Shown: positions 1 through 6,309, numbered from the stretch's first letter. The stretch is 8,229 bases of DNA from JAJYZP01 sp049964535 (GCA_049964535.1 JBMFXG010000125.1:1-8229); one strand, 5' to 3'. The notes: generated from the letters alone by a model not told the origin. Program-made: numbers and translations.

Positions 1-224
1 ACACTTTGCACGTTAACCATTGTAGGCGTCTCGATGCAGGACTGCGGGAGCGACTCGAGGTAGCCGCCTGGCAGGAGTTGTGAGTGAGCGCATGGGAGAC
101 CGTAACGGCTGCCTACTAACCGCGTCTGGGACCGTGTCACTTCCAGGACGTGTGGTAGTAGCGCCGGTCGATCGAACGGAACGAATCCCAGGTGACACGA
201 GAAGACGGATGGGACTCTGCGGAG
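1..224. other. left-edge non-coding stretch
   Basis: No convincing gene is seen here. The open frames crossing it (minus 13-483, plus 192-449) overlap the P-loop NTPase gene in other frames and have arbitrary composition. A 7-bp inverted repeat, GTGTCAC (134-140) and GTGACAC (192-198), with a 51-nt loop, lies just past the 3' end of the NTPase gene. It has no following T-tract, so I do not call it a terminator. Confidence 0.5.
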
Positions 225-794
225 TTATGGTTTGGTGTGAGTGACTATTCTGGCTATCCACCGATCCGCCGACCGGTGGGAGTGGAGCTGGACGATCGGC
301 AGCGATGGATGCCTCTCGAGTGCTTGGTGGACGAGCTCCTTTGCGAGGTGGCGCGTCGACCAAGACCAACGTATAACGTGCTCGTGGTTCCAGAAGATGG
401 CGTGAAGCGGGGGCTCGAAATTTCCGTTCCAGAGCTCTTGGTGGCGTAGACGTCGACTTACCGTTCTCACCGTGATCTGCCATGCGGTCAGTAGATGCGG
501 AAGGTCGAGCCAGACGATGAGGTCACAACGGTCGAGTAGCAAGGACCGCACCAGGTCGTACTGCCATTCCATGACCCATGAGTCGTCCTGAAGGATAGTA
601 ACTACATCGGCGAAGAATGTAGGGCGTGGAGTCCAGTTAGGGCCATGGTAGAGCGCATCGAGTTCCGTAGTTGGAAGCGAGAGTGCGGTGCCAATGTATT
701 GCGCGAGCGTCGTTTTTCCACACCCTGAGGTTCCGCAGACCAAGACTCGCCTTGGCCGCAATGGAAGCTTGGCAAACTCGCTCAGGATAGGCAT
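225..794 (-). CDS. P-loop NTPase, adenylate-kinase/FlaR-like (topology-modulation-like family)
   Basis: A 189-residue cytosolic protein with a clear Walker A motif, GTSGCGKTT, at residues 21-29. The family-typical segment DALYHGPNWTP (about 46-56) comes next, then SWVMEWQYD (72-80), and a Walker B-like hydrophobic strand DLIVWLDLP at 91-99. An Arg-rich lid-like stretch (110-118) follows. Members of this small-kinase-like family are often annotated as adenylate kinase or DNA topology modulation protein FlaR; their substrates are mostly unknown, so a nucleotide-dependent phosphotransfer role is inference. Length fits the family (about 170-190 aa). The ATG at 792-794 is chosen because it precedes the P-loop by a normal distance and sits 7 nt after a -10-like hexamer, suggesting a leaderless mRNA; no Shine-Dalgarno is visible. 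It lies 263 nt downstream of the TauE gene on the same strand and probably has its own promoter. Confidence 0.88.
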   Translation of the reverse strand: MPILSEFAKLPLRPRRVLVCGTSGCGKTTLAQYIGTALSLPTTELDALYHGPNWTPRPTFFADVVTILQDDSWVMEWQYDLVRSLLLDRCDLIVWLDLPHLLTAWQITVRTVSRRLRHQELWNGNFEPPLHAIFWNHEHVIRWSWSTRHLAKELVHQALERHPSLPIVQLHSHRSADRWIARIVTHTKP

Positions 795-801
795 GGATCT
801 G

Positions 802-830
802 AGGTTAGCTCTTTCGAGAAGAGCAGTGAA
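802..830 (-). promoter_or_regulatory. candidate leaderless promoter of the P-loop NTPase gene, with an inverted repeat filling the spacer
   Basis: Reading the minus strand, TTCACT (830-825, 4 of 6 to TTGACA) is followed by a 17-bp spacer and TAACCT (807-802, TANNNT type). Exactly 7 nt then separate it from the ATG, placing the expected transcription start at or beside the A of ATG. The 17-bp spacer (808-824) is itself an inverted repeat: 6-bp arms GCTCTT and AAGAGC around 5 nt. That could be a regulator site or chance. Confidence 0.4.
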
Positions 831-997
831 GGTTCACGTGGAGTTTGAATCTGCTCCTCCTATCAGAACGCGCTGCTCGAGACCGAGCTTCCCGTCCGTT
901 TACTACGAGGGTTGGGATCTTGCCGAAACTGGAGATGTGGCGCTTCGGGCGACTGCGTACAAGTCTTACTGCATCGTTCTCAGGTTCTGCCAAGTTT

Positions 998-1031
998 GCA
1001 CCTTGATCCTCGTGTGATGAGCGAGAGGTGC
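998..1031 (-). terminator. candidate hairpin after the first TauE/SafE gene
   Basis: Arms GCACCT (998-1003) and AGGTGC (1026-1031) enclose a second stem, CTCG (1009-1012) and CGAG (1022-1025), with a 5-nt bulge between the stems. The hairpin begins 27 nt after the TAG stop of the exporter gene on the minus strand. No T-tract follows, so it is at best a weak or factor-assisted terminator. The rest of 795-1057 holds only the NTPase promoter. Confidence 0.3.
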
Positions 1032-1057
1032 GAGATTCTGCGATTCGGTTTCGGGAG

Positions 1058-1795
1058 CTACGAGATCCAGAACGAGGCTGCGAGGCCGATGCCTAAGAGC
1101 GCAATGAGCGTTCGAAGTAGTGTTGCTGGTAGTACACGTGTGAGCTTGGGGCCGAGGAGGCCACCCACGAACAGTCCGAGAGAGAGCGGAGCGATCGCTC
1201 CCCAAGCGACCGGTCTGAGTGTAACGAGCGTCGCCGCACTCCCCAAGGTCGCGGCTCCAATCAGAATGTTCTTTCGAGCATTGGAGTACGCCACCTCATC
1301 GCCACTGGTGACTTGGTCCAAGGTGAGGAGCATGATCCCAGCACCAGCTCCGAAGTATCCGTTGTAGACCGTGATGAGGATGAGGCCGATACCGAAGATT
1401 CTTCGCTTGGCACCATTTACGGTTTCGCTGAAACGATTGTGGATGAGGGGCTGAGTGATGAGCGTGACTGAAGCTAAGGTGAGCAAGAACGGCACCAACT
1501 CGGTGAAGTAGGTATTGGGAGTCTCGATAAGGAGGACGGCGCCAGCGACCCCGCTGAGGAGGCTTACGACGACCGAAACTCCTATGGAAGGGGGTCGAGC
1601 TTTGAGTTCTGGGCGAGATGCAAGCGTAGAGCTCGGCCAGCATGCAACGAGTGCGACAATATTGCCGATGTTTGCTTGTAGCGGCGAGAGACCTAGGAGG
1701 AGCAGCGCTGGATACGATACGAGAGACGTGATGCCACCTGCAGTTCCGACCGTTCCTGCGAGGATGCCGGCGATCACTTCGAGTATGCCCCTCAC
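1058..1795 (-). CDS. TauE/SafE (DUF81) family membrane exporter, copy 1
   Basis: A 245-residue, strongly hydrophobic inner-membrane protein with about eight predicted transmembrane segments. It shows the internal duplication of the TauE/SafE family: a Gly-rich first-half signature (AGILAGTVGTAGGITSL, about 9-25) followed by PLQAN-IGN (38-45), and the matching second-half signature YNGYFGAGAGIMLL (144-157). Families with this fold export sulfite, sulfoacetate or other small organic anions; the substrate here cannot be read from sequence. Length is normal for the family. GTG at 1793-1795 is the first possible start after an in-frame TAG; it has only a weak Shine-Dalgarno. The GTG overlaps the stop of a short upstream ORF as GTGA, so translation may be coupled. 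It shares only family-level motifs with the second TauE/SafE protein (3857-4696) and lacks a DUF1634 partner, so it is probably a separate transporter rather than a recent duplicate. Confidence 0.9.
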   Translation of the reverse strand: MRGILEVIAGILAGTVGTAGGITSLVSYPALLLLGLSPLQANIGNIVALVACWPSSTLASRPELKARPPSIGVSVVVSLLSGVAGAVLLIETPNTYFTELVPFLLTLASVTLITQPLIHNRFSETVNGAKRRIFGIGLILITVYNGYFGAGAGIMLLTLDQVTSGDEVAYSNARKNILIGAATLGSAATLVTLRPVAWGAIAPLSLGLFVGGLLGPKLTRVLPATLLRTLIALLGIGLAASFWIS

Positions 1796-1938
1796 GACAA
1801 GAACTCGACGTGGCTATCCATCCGCTTACCTCGATATCTCTGTCGCACATGGGACGTTTGGCAGCAGGGTTCTTGACTCGTAGTACAGAGCTTATCTTCG
1901 ACGTTCGTGAGCGTATCGGTGGAGCCTTTGTGGCCCAT
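1792..1938 (-). CDS. possible short upstream ORF overlapping the TauE/SafE copy 1 start
   Basis: An open frame of 48 codons begins at ATG 1936-1938 and ends with TGA at 1792-1794, sharing GTGA with the exporter start. It encodes Cys18 and an adjacent Cys25-Cys26 pair (EPCCQTSH), then a basic stretch. The ATG at 1936-1938 has no well-placed Shine-Dalgarno. An in-frame ATG at 1819-1821 does: GAGG (1829-1832) lies 7 nt upstream and would give a 9-residue peptide, MDSHVEFLS. Either version could act as a leader that couples or gates exporter translation. I recognise no family. Short ORFs of this size arise by chance, so confidence is low; the exact GTGA overlap and the spaced GAGG are the only positive evidence. 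Confidence 0.25.
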   Translation of the reverse strand: MGHKGSTDTLTNVEDKLCTTSQEPCCQTSHVRQRYRGKRMDSHVEFLS

Positions 1939-2600
1939 GTGGTGTGCAGAGTTCCCTGGTGGCCGTCGTTGCTCGTTTGAGAGGTTGTAGAGTCTCGTTG
2001 GCTCGAGGTGCGGGTCACTGCAGGAGTGTCTACAACTTTGTCGAGGCGGAGAGCTCTGGATATAAGGGGAGCTCGTGGTTCTGTGGCACGTTCGGTGTTA
2101 GCGGAGGGTCGAGAGCTCTCGTATCTCGACTCTTCGCTCTTGAAATGAGTATGGTCGAAGTTCTGGGGGGATCTAGAGAGTCAGGGTATTGAGAGTTGGG
2201 CCGCCACTGAGCACCGGTCCGTGTAGTGGTAGGCGGTGCCCATGGTGCTCACTGAAGTCGGCGTGAGCTCGCGTACCAGTGTTGGTTCCTTTCGGCAGCG
2301 ATTGGTAACGATGTTCGATTGTTCGGGCACGAAGGTGAGGGAGCTGAGTTTGAGGTGAGCTAGTTTTTGGTGGTCGGGAAACGAGAGCCTCGTGATGCGC
2401 TGAGTTGTGGGCGTACAGTGGGACCCTGATCGTAGGGTTGGGTGGCCGTGGTAGGAGCGATAGTCGAGCTCTTACTCTCTAGAGGACGCTCTTGCGTTGC
2501 ATATGAAGCTTGGTTAGCGATCGATGTTCTCCGTGCTACGTTCGCTAGGGATAAAGTTGAGATGGTCGTGATTTTGCCCGCCCGTGATGCGATCGAGCCT
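1939..2600. other. gene-poor region between the exporter copy 1 leader and the gntR-type gene
   Basis: No supportable gene on either strand. The plus-strand open frames (1944-2192 and 2442-2651) have no good ribosome site, and the second runs antisense into the regulator's 3' end. Structures seen: an 8-bp inverted repeat GTTGTAGA/TCTACAAC (1984-1991 and 2029-2036, 37-nt loop), a perfect 12-bp palindrome CGAGAGCTCTCG (2110-2121), and an 8-bp inverted repeat TGAGCACC/GGTGCTCA (2208-2215 and 2244-2251, 28-nt loop). None has a T-tract. The promoter of the exporter copy 1 transcript should lie here or just below 1939, but I cannot place it. Confidence 0.5.
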
Positions 2601-3353
2601 CTAGGTGAGGCTGTTGGGGTGTGGAGCGAGCCCGCCTGGCCACTGAGCTAGGAGCGAATACCGGTCGCCTCGTATCAGCGTCCTGCGCCATTCGAGAGGC
2701 GTCTGCTCGACGAACGCCTCTCTTTCGATGGAGAATGCTGCGAGTTGAGGCGCTAACTGCAGCAGCTTGCGTTCTGGAGCGCTTGGGACAACCGGTCGAA
2801 TTCGCTCTGATCCGCTGGTGATGCGAACCGAGCAGCGAAGAGCGAGTAGGTCGTAGAGACTTCCGGAGGATAGATCAGCGCCGATCAGCCCACTCGCAAG
2901 ATCCATCCGCAACCACGATCTATCCCACGCAATTGGTTCGCCTCCAGCAAATCGGAGTCGTTCGACGTAGACAGCGACTCTGTCGTCGCCTAAGTCGAGT
3001 CGACGTGCGACTTCGGAGTCAACAGATCGACATTCGAAGGCCAGTACCTCGCTCCGTTCCTCTATCCCACCTGCGCGAACAGTTGAGGCGAGACTATAAA
3101 AGGAGTGGAGTGGTTGTTCAAGGACCGGTGGACTGACGGTACTACCGCGCCCCCGTTGGCGTACAACTAAGCCATCTTGGGTCAGTTGACGGACTGCCTC
3201 CCGGACCGTTTGGCGACTGACATCGTAGGTCTCGTGAAGCTCTTCGTCGGTGGGAAAGCGGTCCTTGAACTCGCCTTCGAGGAGACGGCGCCGGAGGTCG
3301 ACAGCAAGCTGAGCCCACAGGGGCAGTGGGCTAGAGCGATCGAGGCTTGCCAT
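2601..3353 (-). CDS. GntR-family transcriptional regulator with UTRA ligand-binding domain (HutC type)
   Basis: A 250-residue cytosolic repressor-type protein. Residues about 10-75 form the GntR winged helix-turn-helix: PLWAQLAVDLRRRLLEG, then FPTDEELHETYDVSRQTVREAV with the SRQTVR recognition helix, then the wing QRGRGSTV. Residues about 97-235 form a UTRA domain, with YVERLRFAGGEPIAWDRSWL in the middle and the characteristic C-terminal TPLEWRRTLIRGDRYSL (218-234). UTRA domains bind small metabolites such as sugar phosphates, amino-acid intermediates or phosphonates and release DNA on binding. The ATG at 3351-3353 is 3 nt after the DUF1634 stop, so the gene is the third in the operon. Its likely target is the operon's own promoter, where an inverted repeat overlaps the -10. 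Full length for the HutC subfamily; ligand unknown. Confidence 0.93.
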   Translation of the reverse strand: MASLDRSSPLPLWAQLAVDLRRRLLEGEFKDRFPTDEELHETYDVSRQTVREAVRQLTQDGLVVRQRGRGSTVSPPVLEQPLHSFYSLASTVRAGGIEERSEVLAFECRSVDSEVARRLDLGDDRVAVYVERLRFAGGEPIAWDRSWLRMDLASGLIGADLSSGSLYDLLALRCSVRITSGSERIRPVVPSAPERKLLQLAPQLAAFSIEREAFVEQTPLEWRRTLIRGDRYSLLAQWPGGLAPHPNSLT

Positions 3354-3356
3354 GAA

Positions 3357-3860
3357 TTAGGCCCCGGCGAGGAAGAAGGAACCGATGAGTACCACGAGGA
3401 CGTAGAGAGTGATGAGCGCCATGGGGGTGTCTTTCTCGTAGAGAAATGAGAGGACTCCGACGGCAACGCGCAGCACGGGCGTGAGAATCAAGATGAGTAC
3501 CCCAAGGACGATGATACCCTGCCCTCGTGCGTGTGCAATGGAGCTCCCGAGTGATGAGAAGGAGTGGGGGAAAAGTGTTGCAGGAGATGTGAGGTTGTGG
3601 TACGAGTAGCCCCCGTTGATAGGTGTATAGGAGCTGTGGTGTACAAACATAAGTACGAGCCCAGCGGTTATGACGCCTACGCTCAGAATTACGCCAATGC
3701 GAAGGACCAGGCTAATCGCAATTTCAACATTGCGGATTTTCGCCTCCATCGCAAGAATCTCTTCGGGACTCAGTGGTTTGCGATGACCCGAACGCTGCAT
3801 TGCTTCCGGTGGTGATGCGCTCGATTGAGCGTTAGCGCTTGGATCTTGGGAGTCGGTCAC
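3357..3860 (-). CDS. DUF1634 family small membrane protein, TauE/SafE partner
   Basis: A 167-residue protein with a polar, Ser/Pro-rich N-terminus (1-40), then a short amphipathic stretch (MEAKIRNVEIAIS) leading into transmembrane segment 1 (about 50-73). A roughly 40-residue extracytoplasmic loop with Tyr and Ser residues follows, then transmembrane segments 2 (about 114-137) and 3 (about 146-165). This layout and the LRIGVILS and GQGIIVLGVLILILTPVLRVAVGVLSFLYEKD-like second half (about 113-144) match DUF1634. Genes for DUF1634 proteins are commonly found beside TauE/SafE genes, as here; an accessory-subunit role is inference. The GTG start (3858-3860) overlaps the exporter stop as GTGA, indicating translational coupling. 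Later in-frame Met codons (residues 21 and 38) are alternatives, but the coupling favours the GTG. Confidence 0.85.
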   Translation of the reverse strand: MTDSQDPSANAQSSASPPEAMQRSGHRKPLSPEEILAMEAKIRNVEIAISLVLRIGVILSVGVITAGLVLMFVHHSSYTPINGGYSYHNLTSPATLFPHSFSSLGSSIAHARGQGIIVLGVLILILTPVLRVAVGVLSFLYEKDTPMALITLYVLVVLIGSFFLAGA

Positions 3861-4696
3861 GCGAAGATTCCTTTCTGGAGCATCTCGAGGGAGATGATGA
3901 CCAAGACGATGATAAAGACGATGCGGACCGTCTTGCTAGCAACTCGACCCAGAATGCGAGCCCCGAAGGTGGCTCCAAGGAGCACCCCGATCGCTACCGG
4001 TGCTGCGATAATGGGATCGATCTGACCTCGAATGAAGTAGACACCCGCACTCGCCGCCGCTGTCACCCCGATCATGAAGTTACTTGTCGCTGATGACACC
4101 TTCATAGGCAGATGCATAGCGCTGTCCATGGCCGGTACTTTGAGTGCGCCGGATCCGATGCCGAGGAGAGCGCTCACTAATCCGGCGACGTACATAAGTG
4201 CGAGACCGAGCTTCGTCCCGACCACCTTGTAGGAGATCTCCCTCTTCTCTGCGGGATCAAAGTAGGAGCCGTGCAAGTTGAAGTAGTTGGCTATTCGATC
4301 CTTCGATACGGTGAGAGGTGTGTCGGAGTTCCTACGACGAAATGTAGCGAAGGAGGAGTATCCAAGCACGATGCCGAAGAAGACGAACAGGAATCGAGTC
4401 GGGAGCAGCGTGGTTAGGTAGGCTCCACTCACCGCTCCTGTCGTAGTTGCGATCTCGAGAAACATACCTGCTCTGAGGTTTGTCATTCGTTCTCTGACGT
4501 AGGCCGCAGCCGCCCCACTAGAGGTGGCGATAACCGAGACGATGCTAGCGCCGATCGCTAGGCGGATATCAACGTGGTAGAGCAGTGTGAGGGTCGGCAC
4601 GATGACGACACCTCCACCCAAGCCAATCAGCGACCCGAGGATGCCGGCGGCAATTGAAATGAGCGCTAAGGAGATCACAAAATCGAGCGGTGTCAT
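3857..4696 (-). CDS. TauE/SafE (DUF81) family membrane exporter, copy 2, first gene of the operon
   Basis: A 279-residue integral membrane protein with about eight transmembrane segments in two halves. The first-half signature is GSLIGLGGGVVIVP (21-34) followed by IGASIVSVIATSSGAAAAY (48-66). The second-half signature is GLVSALLGIGSGALKVP (172-188) followed by SATSNFMIGVTAAAS (202-216). A cytosolic Arg/Lys-rich linker (about 118-160) separates the halves. The glycine-rich motifs and length are textbook for the family, whose characterised members export sulfite, sulfoacetate and related anions. Its fixed partner here is DUF1634, with a GntR/UTRA regulator third in the operon. The ATG (4694-4696) sits 7 nt after a perfect TATAAT, so the mRNA is probably leaderless or nearly so. 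AGGGG lies only 2 nt from the ATG, too close for a normal ribosome site. Substrate specificity is unknown. Confidence 0.94.
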   Translation of the reverse strand: MTPLDFVISLALISIAAGILGSLIGLGGGVVIVPTLTLLYHVDIRLAIGASIVSVIATSSGAAAAYVRERMTNLRAGMFLEIATTTGAVSGAYLTTLLPTRFLFVFFGIVLGYSSFATFRRRNSDTPLTVSKDRIANYFNLHGSYFDPAEKREISYKVVGTKLGLALMYVAGLVSALLGIGSGALKVPAMDSAMHLPMKVSSATSNFMIGVTAAASAGVYFIRGQIDPIIAAPVAIGVLLGATFGARILGRVASKTVRIVFIIVLVIISLEMLQKGIFA

Positions 4697-4703
4697 TACC
4701 CCT

Positions 4704-4745
4704 ATTATACGTACAAACGTACCTACAGTGCAATCAAAGTGTCAA
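4704..4745 (-). promoter_or_regulatory. promoter region of the TauE-DUF1634-GntR operon
   Basis: On the minus strand a perfect -10, TATAAT (4709-4704), ends 7 nt before the ATG, predicting a start at or 1 nt before the A of ATG. With an 18-bp spacer its -35 would be TTGCAC (4733-4728, weak). A perfect TTGACA (4745-4740) is too far for that -10 but is 18 bp from TACGTT (4721-4716), a TANNNT hexamer that would give a leader of about 13 nt. Two overlapping promoters are therefore possible; the TATAAT one is better supported by its -10. Confidence 0.6.
4708..4721 (-). promoter_or_regulatory. candidate operator for the operon's GntR regulator
   Basis: A 14-bp inverted repeat, TACGT-TTGT-ACGTA on the minus strand, overlaps the upstream edge of the TATAAT box. 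The same bases contain a 6-bp direct repeat, GTACGT-TT-GTACGT. GntR-family proteins bind short dyads with GT..AC half-sites, and a dyad on the -10 fits repression. The link to this particular regulator is inference from operon membership. Confidence 0.4.
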
Positions 4746-5390
4746 CTAATTGCCTCTTGCCCCCACTCCGCAAGGACACGAGCTCCCAGTTTCGATCCAG
4801 TATCACGAACCCTTCTCATTCCGCTCTCAGGTCCACCGACGCCTCCTCGCTCGGCGCATGCGTTGGGTTCATCCTCGCACGAGCTTCTCCTACGCGTTGT
4901 AGGCCAGGAGTTTCTTGCGTAGTAGTTCGGTGAACCTCCGAATGGAGTTACTCTCGACGAAGTGGCATGAGCCAGTTCGTCGAGCAGGTGAGTAGCTGTG
5001 CGAGCAGGTCGATAGATGTCGACCCTGTCATGATTGCATGTGCTTTCAGCGCCGTATCGCTCACTGCGTGCTGTGCTTTGCGGTAGTGACAGTGGCTTGT
5101 GGCAGTTGCGCGAGCGACCCTCGGGCTCTGTCGGGAGACTCATCGGTCGCGCGGTTCGGATTGAGGATGCATTGGGCTCTCGATCGAGCGATTCGATGCG
5201 CACTCGAGCAGTCTTGACGCATATGTCCTTCTCAGTGTCCGTCTGTTGGGAGGCCGTTACGTGCGATCATCGAAACGAAGATTCTTTAATCGTGTATATC
5301 AACTTGCCCTCTCTTTGGGGTAGATGGAGTCGCTGACTCTTCCGTCTACGCTCGTGGACTAGGTTTCTGTACGCTTGGTCGATGGTGGTC

Positions 5391-5418
5391 TCTGTGATAC
5401 GCGTGTGGAGATCACAGA
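5391..5418. repeat. 8-bp perfect inverted repeat in the gene-free region
   Basis: TCTGTGAT (5391-5398) and ATCACAGA (5411-5418) flank a 12-nt loop. It would form a stable stem-loop in RNA of either strand. No T-tract follows on either side, so it is not an obvious terminator. A stem this long is only mildly unexpected by chance in a region of this size. Confidence 0.45.
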
Positions 5419-6141
5419 AGGCCATTCGGCATGGACATTGGAGTCTTGGGAATACTTTGGACGCTCGCTAGTCCGAAGTCGATCGTCGCCAAGAAGAGAC
5501 ACGTCGAGTCCTCTCGGTGGTTTGGGTGAGAGCATGGACTTCCCTGAGTCGTACCATTTGCGATTCCGCTCTGATATCTGTCGCGATCTCGGGTCTGGTC
5601 GATTTGTGGTCGAAGGCCTGCTTGTCCCGTGTGAGTGACGTTTGCACCTGAGGTTGCGAGAGGCGAGACCGCAACTGAGAGTCGGAGCTTTGTCGTAGAT
5701 GTTTCTGTCCAGCACCGGTCGCGAGTGGGCTGCGGAGATGATCATCACCTCTTCTCTGTGGCCGACGAGTACTGATGCACGTTAGACCTCTGGACAGCGT
5801 TTTTATGCGTGAAGCCTCTAGCTGTGACGAGAAACGAGTATCAGTGATGGGAGGGTCGCTGCCGATCATACTCAGGTCTGATCGGTTCGTTCTTGGCGTA
5901 ACTCTTCACGAGAGACACGACACAAATTACGTGGAGGCTTTGGTGAGGTACGTGCTGATTAAAGGTGCGCTCACTCCTCGTCCGTCGCCCGAGGAGACGT
6001 CGGTGGTAGCGATGGCCGTGACGCTATCGGGCTCGACCCGATGCGTCGTGGCCGATCACAACGTGTGAGAGTCTCGAACTCGGTAGGTAGTACTGCTCAC
6101 GAGCTCTCTATTGGGAGTCGAGGTTCGCTGGGACTCTGCAT

Positions 6142-6171
6142 GACCGGGCTTGGGGAAACCCCTTAGCGGTC
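6142..6171 (-). terminator. candidate hairpin downstream of tRNA-Arg
   Basis: GACCG (6142-6146) and CGGTC (6167-6171) form an outer stem; inside, GGGG-AAA-CCCC forms a tight inner stem, with CT/AG pairing between them. It starts 17 nt past the tRNA 3' end on the minus strand. There is no T-tract, so release may depend on the hairpin alone, on Rho, or on processing. Confidence 0.35.
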
Positions 6172-6188
6172 GACCCCTTACACGTCGG

Positions 6189-6260
6189 TGCCCCCGGCAG
6201 GATTCGAACCTGCGCACCCGGCTCCGGAGGCCGGTGCTCTATCCCCTGAGCTACGAGGGC
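6189..6260 (-). tRNA. tRNA-Arg, anticodon CCG
   Basis: A 72-nt cloverleaf on the minus strand. The acceptor GCCCTCG pairs with CGGGGGC (one T-G wobble) and the discriminator base is A. The D arm is GCTC/GAGC with loop AGGGGATA. The anticodon stem CCGGC/GCCGG encloses the loop CTCCGGA, giving anticodon CCG, which reads the Arg codon CGG. The variable loop is 4 nt and the T arm is GCAGG-TTCGAAT-CCTGC. The 3' CCA is not encoded: the bases after the discriminator are CCG. The gene is divergent from argS, whose product charges this tRNA. A possible -10, TACAAT, lies at 6318-6313, about 50 nt upstream. Confidence 0.96.
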
Positions 6261-6309
6261 ATAAGGGTGAGTCTAGGCCGCATCCCCTTCTGCATGACGA
6301 ACGAATTGC

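Larger units (their letters stand above)
4746..6188. other. about 1.4 kb with no recognisable gene
   Basis: Open frames exist on both strands (minus 4742-5203, 5359-5748, 5468-5869; plus 5375-5638, 5775-6068). None has a recognisable domain, hydrophobic pattern or well-placed ribosome site, and their translations are Arg/Ser/Pro/Thr-rich in the way non-coding frames are. No tmRNA, RNase P RNA, SRP RNA or riboswitch core was recognised. Short hairpins occur: 5320-5349 (nested GTAGA/TCTAC and GAGTC/GACTC), 5391-5418, and 5653-5675 (GTTGCG/CGCAAC). The stretch lies upstream of the TauE operon and beyond the 3' end of tRNA-Arg. It may be decayed coding sequence, a divergent small-RNA locus or simple spacer; the sequence alone does not decide. 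Confidence 0.5.

Noticed and set aside
1296..2018. A 240-residue minus-strand open frame overlapping the first TauE/SafE gene
   Set aside because: It is Ser/Arg/His-rich with no domain and runs in another frame across a clear membrane-protein gene, so it is a shadow.
2442..2651. A 69-residue plus-strand frame with IDVLRAT, which resembles the opening of ComB (2-phosphosulfolactate phosphatase)
   Set aside because: Only seven residues match, nothing else of the family follows, the start has no proper ribosome site, and it runs antisense into the regulator's 3' end. A profile search would settle it; I treat it as chance.
4742..5203. A 153-residue minus-strand open frame upstream of the TauE operon
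   Set aside because: It has no domain or hydrophobic pattern, its composition is Arg/Ser/Thr/Pro-rich, and its 3' end overlaps the operon's promoter region. There was no convincing transposase signature in any of the three minus frames around 4890-5020.
5391..5418. TGTGAT...ATCACA read as a CRP-type binding site
   Set aside because: CRP sites have a 6-bp gap between TGTGA and TCACA; here the gap is 14 bp, so it is better described as a stem-loop.
5775..6068. A 97-residue plus-strand open frame
   Set aside because: There is no Shine-Dalgarno, no recognisable motif and no neighbour supporting it. Conservation in relatives would be needed to keep it.
6130..6260. A tRNA-Arg attachment site with a genomic island beside it
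   Set aside because: I found no second copy of the tRNA 3' end and no integrase in the window, so only proximity would support it.
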